A stretch of DNA of 9,230 bases from CAYRPO01 sp964426305 (GTDB lineage Bacteria > Patescibacteriota > Saccharimonadia > Saccharimonadales > CAIOMD01). This document shows positions 5,857 to 9,230 of the stretch, piece by piece; position 1 is the stretch's first letter; every line of letters begins with the position of its first letter. Under the pieces are notes generated by a model. That model saw only the letters and a list, made by a program, of their open reading frames with translations, searched no databases and had not been told where the DNA came from. The DNA lies in contig CAYRPO010000035.1 in assembly GCA_964426305.1 (NCBI GenBank), positions 1 to 9,230 on the forward strand, written 5' to 3'. The position numbers and the translations under genes are program-made.

Positions 5857-6108
5857 GTGGACGAACTTGTCGTGTGGGTGCTGTACGGTGTGACCATTGC
5901 CTGCTGCTTTCTTGGCGGCTTGGCGGTGGCCTTCGACCGTACGAGTGCCTGGCTGTACCGCGTGCTTGGCGGAGTACTGATAGCAATCAGTGCCTACACC
6001 TTGACACAGGCGGTATATGTCGGTATGCCGGGACTGGCTTACGGCTTTGGAGCTGTGCTGATCATTGTGGCACTGTATGGTGTAACTCTGATCATAAAGC
6101 ACCGATAG
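5857..6108 (+). CDS. Small membrane protein, function unknown
   Basis: The product is 83 residues with three hydrophobic stretches, near 5-26 (VVWVLYGVTIACCFLGGLAV), 32-55 (WLYRVLGGVLIAISAYTLTQ) and 60-80 (AYGFGAVLIIVALYGVTLII), ending in KHR. It is probably an integral membrane protein with three spans. The charged loop FDRTS separates the first two. I do not recognise a family. The GTG start at 5857 follows AAGGAGGTGA, with 4 nt between GGAGG and GTG, which is short; a later in-frame GTG at 5872 is possible but would cut into the first span. The gene has its own promoter. Translation initiation looks strong unless the leader fold masks it. Confidence 0.75.
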   Translation: MDELVVWVLYGVTIACCFLGGLAVAFDRTSAWLYRVLGGVLIAISAYTLTQAVYVGMPGLAYGFGAVLIIVALYGVTLIIKHR

Positions 6109-6239
6109 CTTTGTGAGCCAGTGCCGTGAGCGGGGATCCTTGCGAAGTTGCGTACATCCTGCAGGAAAGCAGGTAAAGCATATAACCAAGGGCGAGACCG
6201 CATCGAGCTTTCTGGGTGTGCCCGATCAAAACACCCCTT
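6109..6239 (+). other. Spacer with hairpins, no gene seen
   Basis: No convincing reading frame lies here. CCTGC-AGGAAA-GCAGG (6158-6173) and GGGTGT/ACACCC (6214-6219 with 6231-6236) can form hairpins. GCGGGGAT (6131-6138) can pair, with one bulged G, to ATCCCGC (6240-6246), the left arm of the following terminator. It may be a 3' UTR, a small RNA or an attenuator-like region. I match it to no known RNA class. Confidence 0.3.
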
Positions 6240-6280
6240 ATCCCGCGTCCGACCACACAGGTCACGCGGGATTTTGCTTT
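6240..6280 (+). terminator. Rho-independent terminator
   Basis: ATCCCGCGT (6240-6248) pairs perfectly with ACGCGGGAT (6264-6272), and GACC/GGTC (6251-6254 with 6260-6263) extends the fold inside. T-rich sequence TTTTGCTTTTT follows. It ends the transcript of the small membrane protein before the next promoter. Confidence 0.8.
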
Positions 6281-6300
6281 TTGGTTGTCTTTGCACTACA

Positions 6301-6329
6301 TTGACAAAAACACAAATCTGTGCTAATAA
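6301..6329 (+). promoter_or_regulatory. Promoter of the 570-residue protein gene
   Basis: A perfect TTGACA (6301-6306) is followed after 17 bp by TAATAA (6324-6329), preceded by TGC as in extended -10 promoters. TAATAT (6327-6332) or TATTAT (6330-6335) are alternative -10 boxes. The TTGACA-N14-TGC-TA layout matches the regulator promoter at 8851-8823. Confidence 0.55.
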
Positions 6330-6358
6330 TATTATCTGTACATAACCAAAAACAAAAT

Positions 6359-8071
6359 ATGTCGTACAAAAGTGATTCTTCCAATTTTCTATTCCCACAA
6401 TGCGGCGGTTCAGAGCGGGTGTACGTAAATATTGAAGATGAGGTTCAAAGGGTTTCACTGGAAGATCAGTATGCACTATTGGACACATTAATTTTTTCGA
6501 AACCACCCAAAGATATAGATGTTTTTGAGGTTGCCCAGGTAGGCCGAGAGGCTATGACTTCATATATCGAAGATATATTGCAGTCACCTGCCGATACCGA
6601 CGAAACGATAACAAGGCTTGAAGCAATCTCAGTTTTTGCTTCAAGGTTGTCGAGATCGGGTCTGTTGAGCGTGAATGATCCTCAAATGCACGAAGGCCTG
6701 GGCCAACATAGCGAGAGATACTTTAATACCATTAAATACCTTGGGGTAATAATAGATGTCGTTCAGCAATATTTAGAGGGTTCCGATTTTAACATTTCTT
6801 TGATGGCACATGCCGTAGTGCTAGAGACGCTTGGGTGTATGGATGGTGATCATGCCGTTTGGCATGAAGACGCTCGAATTGCCAGGCTTCAGGATATCTA
6901 CAATGAGATTTTTGATAATCAGATTCCCCCCTATGTATGGGAAAGTCTGTACACAGATGATCCAGAAAAGCTTGCAGAATATGAGGCAATGAGGATTCTT
7001 TTTGATTCAAAATCACCAAACACAGGCAGATCGCTCTTGGTAAAGATGAAGGAAAGTGGCTTATTAGCAGATAGCCTAAACATTGAATCGGATTATCTTG
7101 GGTTGATAGCTGAGCAGATGCACAGAGTCATCGGTGACGACATCTTCTCGTTAACAAAGAACCAGGCAGCCGCAGCGCTCAGATTCACTTTGTCAGGGGA
7201 TATGGAGTCAAATCTGAAACTGCATAAACTGTTAAAGGGGATGCTCGACAATGATCGCACAGAATTTCTAGGTGCGTTTTTGGCAATGGAGTTTGGAGAT
7301 GAATTTGGTAATGTGCTGGTCGACATCGCAGAAAAAGTTTCTACGAGTGAGCTGCAAAGCCTGTTGCACGAAATTAATTCCGTGCGTGCTTCTAGTGAGC
7401 ATATTCGCCAATTTTACGGTGAGAATGTTGATAGTCAGCTAGGTCTATCGATTGAAAGCGCATTCAACAAACGCACTACAGAGGTATTGGCACTTGTGAA
7501 GCGAATCGCAAACGGCCAACAGTTGCTCGTACACGATCGTTCTACTGATCAAGTCGAAGAAGCTACGATGAATCTAGACCAGGCTTTGCAAAGCCTCAGA
7601 GATATTGCAAATGGCCTTCAGGTGCTTGCAAATGGCATAAGCGGTAATGTTGTAGTTACTCAGGTAGTGCATGACGAAAAAGATTTCAGAGGACAGCTTG
7701 TACACGAAGATGGCCGCCTCAAATCAACACTTCGACCTCGAGCTACGAGAGCTGGTGAGGCTCGCATTTCGTACGACGTCCTAGACGAAGAGAAGCGAAA
7801 ACTGACCATACGCCTCGATTTAGACACGAGGTTTGTTGCTGGTGGCCAACTTTCGCTAGATATAGGATCGACCACAAACGCCGCCCGCAATAAAGAAATC
7901 GCGTACTTCCTAAGCCTTGCCGAGGCAGCATTCGCGCAAGAGCAAGGCAGGGACATACGTAATCTGAACGGCTACCATGTCCGTGAGGCATTTGATGCCT
8001 TACCTGTTGATCCACAGCAATTCGAAACGTGGGTCAACAAATATTTGTACGCCATACCTGTTAGCGATTAG
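6359..8071 (+). CDS. Large soluble protein of unknown function
   Basis: The product is 570 residues from ATG 6359 (MSYKSDSSNF). An in-frame GTG at 6320 would lie inside the promoter, so I reject it. No Shine-Dalgarno sequence precedes the ATG. The protein is acidic and mostly helical, with no signal peptide or membrane segment. Residues 1-430 read as successive amphipathic helices such as SELQSLLHEINSVRAS. A repeated pattern LQSLRDIANGLQVLANGI lies near 410-430. A strand-rich segment near 452-505 (RISYDVLDEEKRKLTIRLDL and QLSLDIGSTT) precedes a helical tail. I recognise no catalytic motif, nucleotide-binding site or known domain. It is tail to tail with the TrmB-type regulator, overlapping by 4 bp, and appears more AT-rich than valS. 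An orphan protein of the candidate phylum is my best description. Confidence 0.8.
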   Translation: MSYKSDSSNFLFPQCGGSERVYVNIEDEVQRVSLEDQYALLDTLIFSKPPKDIDVFEVAQVGREAMTSYIEDILQSPADTDETITRLEAISVFASRLSRSGLLSVNDPQMHEGLGQHSERYFNTIKYLGVIIDVVQQYLEGSDFNISLMAHAVVLETLGCMDGDHAVWHEDARIARLQDIYNEIFDNQIPPYVWESLYTDDPEKLAEYEAMRILFDSKSPNTGRSLLVKMKESGLLADSLNIESDYLGLIAEQMHRVIGDDIFSLTKNQAAAALRFTLSGDMESNLKLHKLLKGMLDNDRTEFLGAFLAMEFGDEFGNVLVDIAEKVSTSELQSLLHEINSVRASSEHIRQFYGENVDSQLGLSIESAFNKRTTEVLALVKRIANGQQLLVHDRSTDQVEEATMNLDQALQSLRDIANGLQVLANGISGNVVVTQVVHDEKDFRGQLVHEDGRLKSTLRPRATRAGEARISYDVLDEEKRKLTIRLDLDTRFVAGGQLSLDIGSTTNAARNKEIAYFLSLAEAAFAQEQGRDIRNLNGYHVREAFDALPVDPQQFETWVNKYLYAIPVSD

Positions 8072-8814
8072 CTGACGCCAGCCTGCCACATAGATTCAAA
8101 ATACCCTTTCAGCGTACTTGCAACAGATTCATTGGTAATGAGGGTGGTAAATATACCTGAGCCGAAGGTGGTGATTGCGACACTGCTGCCATATATCAGG
8201 ATCTGTGCTTCATGATGCAAATCTTCTCCAAAAAATCGTACCAGCACATTGCTTTGCTTTAGCTGTTCAGTGTCAGTAGTTTGCTTATGTATAGTGGGGT
8301 AGATAGTACGGGCATATATGCCAGATTTTTTCTGTTGCTTAATATTCCGTTCGATGAGGTCATTCATCTCGGGGCTTGATCGGGAGTCTTTGCTTGGCAA
8401 TATCAAGAACTCAGTGCCATGACTCAGCATCTCATCGTATATGAGCCGCAGGCCGTCGATGCCTTCAAGATAGACGACTCCGGGTTTTTGGTGGGCGATG
8501 ACATATATTCTATTGAGAGCCGGCAAGGCTGACGATAATTCAGCGTGAGCATCCTTTAGATCTTGCTGCTTTTTTGCGAGCAGAGTTCGTAGGTTAGTCG
8601 GGCTTTCTGCCTGATACATCGATTTTTGACCCTGTATTTTCGAAGCTAGTCCCAGTTCCTCGAGCCTGCCAAGAATCATATATACTGTTGTGCGATTCTC
8701 ACCGGTGCGCTCTACGATGTCCTGAGGAGTAGAACTCTTTTCTCCGAGAAGGTCAACGTAGACTTTGGCTTGACTGTCTGTTAGACCGGCTTTTTTGAGT
8801 ATTTCTAGATCCAT
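8068..8814 (-). CDS. TrmB-family transcriptional regulator
   Basis: The 248-residue product begins with a TrmB-type winged helix (about 1-70). LKKAGLTDSQAKVYVDLL is the first helix pair, TPQDIVERTGENRTTVYMIL includes the recognition helix, and LEELGLASKI is the wing region. A short coiled coil follows (LLAKKQQDLKDAHAELSSAL, about 78-97), usual for dimerisation. The C-terminal half (about 110-248) contains VVYLEGIDGLRLIYDEML, FLILPSKDSRS, QILIYGSSVAITTFGSGIFT and FESMWQ, typical of the regulator domain in this family. Archaeal members sense sugars, but the effector here cannot be read from sequence. ATG 8814 has no Shine-Dalgarno sequence and lies about 2 nt from the predicted transcription start, so the message is probably leaderless. 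The palindrome over its -35 suggests autoregulation. Confidence 0.88.
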   Translation of the reverse strand: MDLEILKKAGLTDSQAKVYVDLLGEKSSTPQDIVERTGENRTTVYMILGRLEELGLASKIQGQKSMYQAESPTNLRTLLAKKQQDLKDAHAELSSALPALNRIYVIAHQKPGVVYLEGIDGLRLIYDEMLSHGTEFLILPSKDSRSSPEMNDLIERNIKQQKKSGIYARTIYPTIHKQTTDTEQLKQSNVLVRFFGEDLHHEAQILIYGSSVAITTFGSGIFTTLITNESVASTLKGYFESMWQAGVS

Positions 8815-8822
8815 ATGGCTTC

Positions 8823-8851
8823 AGCCTAGCACAAATATCTTTTTTTGTCAA
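8823..8851 (-). promoter_or_regulatory. Promoter of the TrmB-type regulator, probably leaderless
   Basis: On the minus strand a perfect TTGACA (8851-8846) is followed after 17 bp by TAGGCT (8828-8823), preceded by TGC as an extended -10. The start falls near 8816, next to the ATG at 8814. The -35 lies in one arm of the 21-bp palindrome. Confidence 0.6.
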
Positions 8852-8865
8852 AACTGTTTTGACAA
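8845..8865. promoter_or_regulatory. 21-bp palindromic operator
   Basis: TTGTCAAAAC (8845-8854) and GTTTTGACAA (8856-8865) are perfect reverse complements around a single T. Each arm supplies a TTGACA -35 box on its own strand, so one bound dimer could block divergent promoters. It lies 31 bp upstream of the TrmB-type regulator, which is the natural candidate to bind it. A related half, ACTGTATTGACA, recurs at 8899-8910. Confidence 0.6.
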
Positions 8866-8888
8866 TTTTTACCCCTGTTAAATATGAT
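8859..8888 (+). promoter_or_regulatory. Divergent promoter from the operator
   Basis: TTGACA (8859-8864) within the palindrome and TATGAT (8883-8888, 5 of 6) are 18 bp apart. It points right, away from the regulator gene. Confidence 0.4.
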
Positions 8889-8904
8889 TCTTTGCAACAC
8901 TGTA

Positions 8905-8933
8905 TTGACATATATATGTTTTTATGTCATACT
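8905..8933 (+). promoter_or_regulatory. Second rightward promoter
   Basis: TTGACA (8905-8910) and CATACT (8928-8933, 4 of 6), preceded by TGT as an extended -10, are 17 bp apart. TGACATA (8906-8912) and TATGTCA (8923-8929) form an inverted repeat spanning the spacer. The start would be near 8940. Confidence 0.45.
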
Positions 8934-8939
8934 GTATGC

Positions 8940-9230
8940 AAGATCGAATGAATGAGAGGCTTACATCAATCGGTCGCACCTTATAAGTACAAGCAAACGT
9001 ATCACGAACGCCCGCTAGTAGTGGAACTTCCTCGCAGATGTTTGACGAAAAGCTGCGGCAAGAGTGATCTGCACGATGAGGCCTGAGAAACCTCTGTGTA
9101 CAATAGCGTGCATAGTTTCGCGGAACACCAAAGTGGTGTGCCCATACTATATTTGGCTTCGTCCACACGCCCGTGTACCTTGCATGTGTTTGCTTGTGCA
9201 GTAGAACAATTTATGCTTCTGCGCGTTCGT
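8940..9230 (+). ncRNA. Possible structured RNA (unclassified, extends beyond window)
   Basis: This stretch follows two rightward promoters and holds no convincing protein gene. Bases 8987-9002 can pair with 9184-9199 in 16 consecutive pairs, 13 Watson-Crick and three G-U, including ten perfect pairs ACAAGCAAAC/GTTTGCTTGT. Inside, possible helices are TAGTA-g-TGG with CCATACTA (9016-9024 with 9142-9149), TGCACG/CGTGCA (9070-9075 with 9107-9112), GAGG/CCTC (9078-9081 with 9091-9094) and ACACCA-AAG-TGGTGT (9125-9139). I could not match it to tmRNA, RNase P RNA or a known riboswitch. A long closing stem with branched interior could suit a 6S-like or novel regulatory RNA. Two short plus-strand frames, 8952-9086 (44 codons) and 9076-9204 (42 codons), are possible but lack support. 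The 3' end is not visible. Confidence 0.35.

Noticed and set aside
6113..6345. Short plus-strand frames between the membrane protein and the 570-residue protein
   Set aside because: They run through the terminator hairpin and the promoter and show no protein character.
184..8814. Alternative code with TGA read as glycine
   Set aside because: None of the genes has an internal TGA, and conserved glycines are encoded by GGN.
8878..9168. Minus-strand open frame of 96 codons right of the operator
   Set aside because: Its composition looks random (many Cys, His and Arg), it has no ribosome site and it opposes both predicted rightward promoters.
8952..9204. Two short plus-strand frames, 44 and 42 codons
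   Set aside because: Their ribosome sites are weak and no family is recognisable; I kept them only as a mention within the possible RNA.
8940..9230. tmRNA or RNase P RNA
   Set aside because: I found no tmRNA tRNA-like end with GGTTCGA and none of the conserved RNase P segments such as GAGGAAAGTCC.

Overview
The window most resembles a candidate-phyla-radiation (Patescibacteria) genome, and Candidatus Saccharibacteria is my best guess. The reasons are a MurE-type ligase without its UDP-binding domain, a TrmB-type regulator, at least one gene that looks leaderless, in-frame low-complexity insertions in an essential gene, and moderate GC. This is recognition from memory, not a database result. 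The standard code fits: Gly uses GGN and no gene has an internal TGA. Two runs of exactly 100 N (2917-3016, 4161-4260) are assembly placeholders.

Left part (1-5751) is housekeeping. A C-terminal fragment of a plus-strand protein may end at 90 and is followed by a branched terminator (93-166). A MurE-like Mur ligase lies on the minus strand (184-1464). Divergent from it is tsaD (1596-2840), for the t6A tRNA modification. An unrecognised small minus-strand gene (2830-3253, broken by the first gap) overlaps the tsaD tail by 11 bp. Divergent from that is valS (3349-5751, broken by the second gap). tsaD is about 70 residues longer than usual. It carries two related heptamer-repeat inserts, a doubled 14-mer, and a short insert holding the palindrome TTTTCACGTGAAAA. 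The 12-mer TTTTCACGTGAA occurs three times within 1.6 kb (tsaD, valS leader, valS) and shares its core with the parS site bound by ParB.

Right part (5752-9230) looks accessory. It holds a small membrane protein with a folded leader and a near-perfect Shine-Dalgarno sequence (5857-6108), then a spacer with a strong terminator (6240-6280). Next come an unrecognised 570-residue soluble protein (6359-8071) and, tail to tail with a 4-bp overlap, a TrmB-family regulator (8068-8814). The regulator's promoter region contains a 21-bp palindrome that places TTGACA -35 boxes on both strands. Promoters pointing right from there read into about 290 bases with no convincing protein gene. That stretch can form a 16-pair closing helix (8987-9002 with 9184-9199), so a structured RNA is possible.

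The left genes serve translation and cell-wall synthesis. On the right, a regulator, its divergent operator, a possible RNA and an orphan protein may form one regulatory module. That grouping is inference from layout only.
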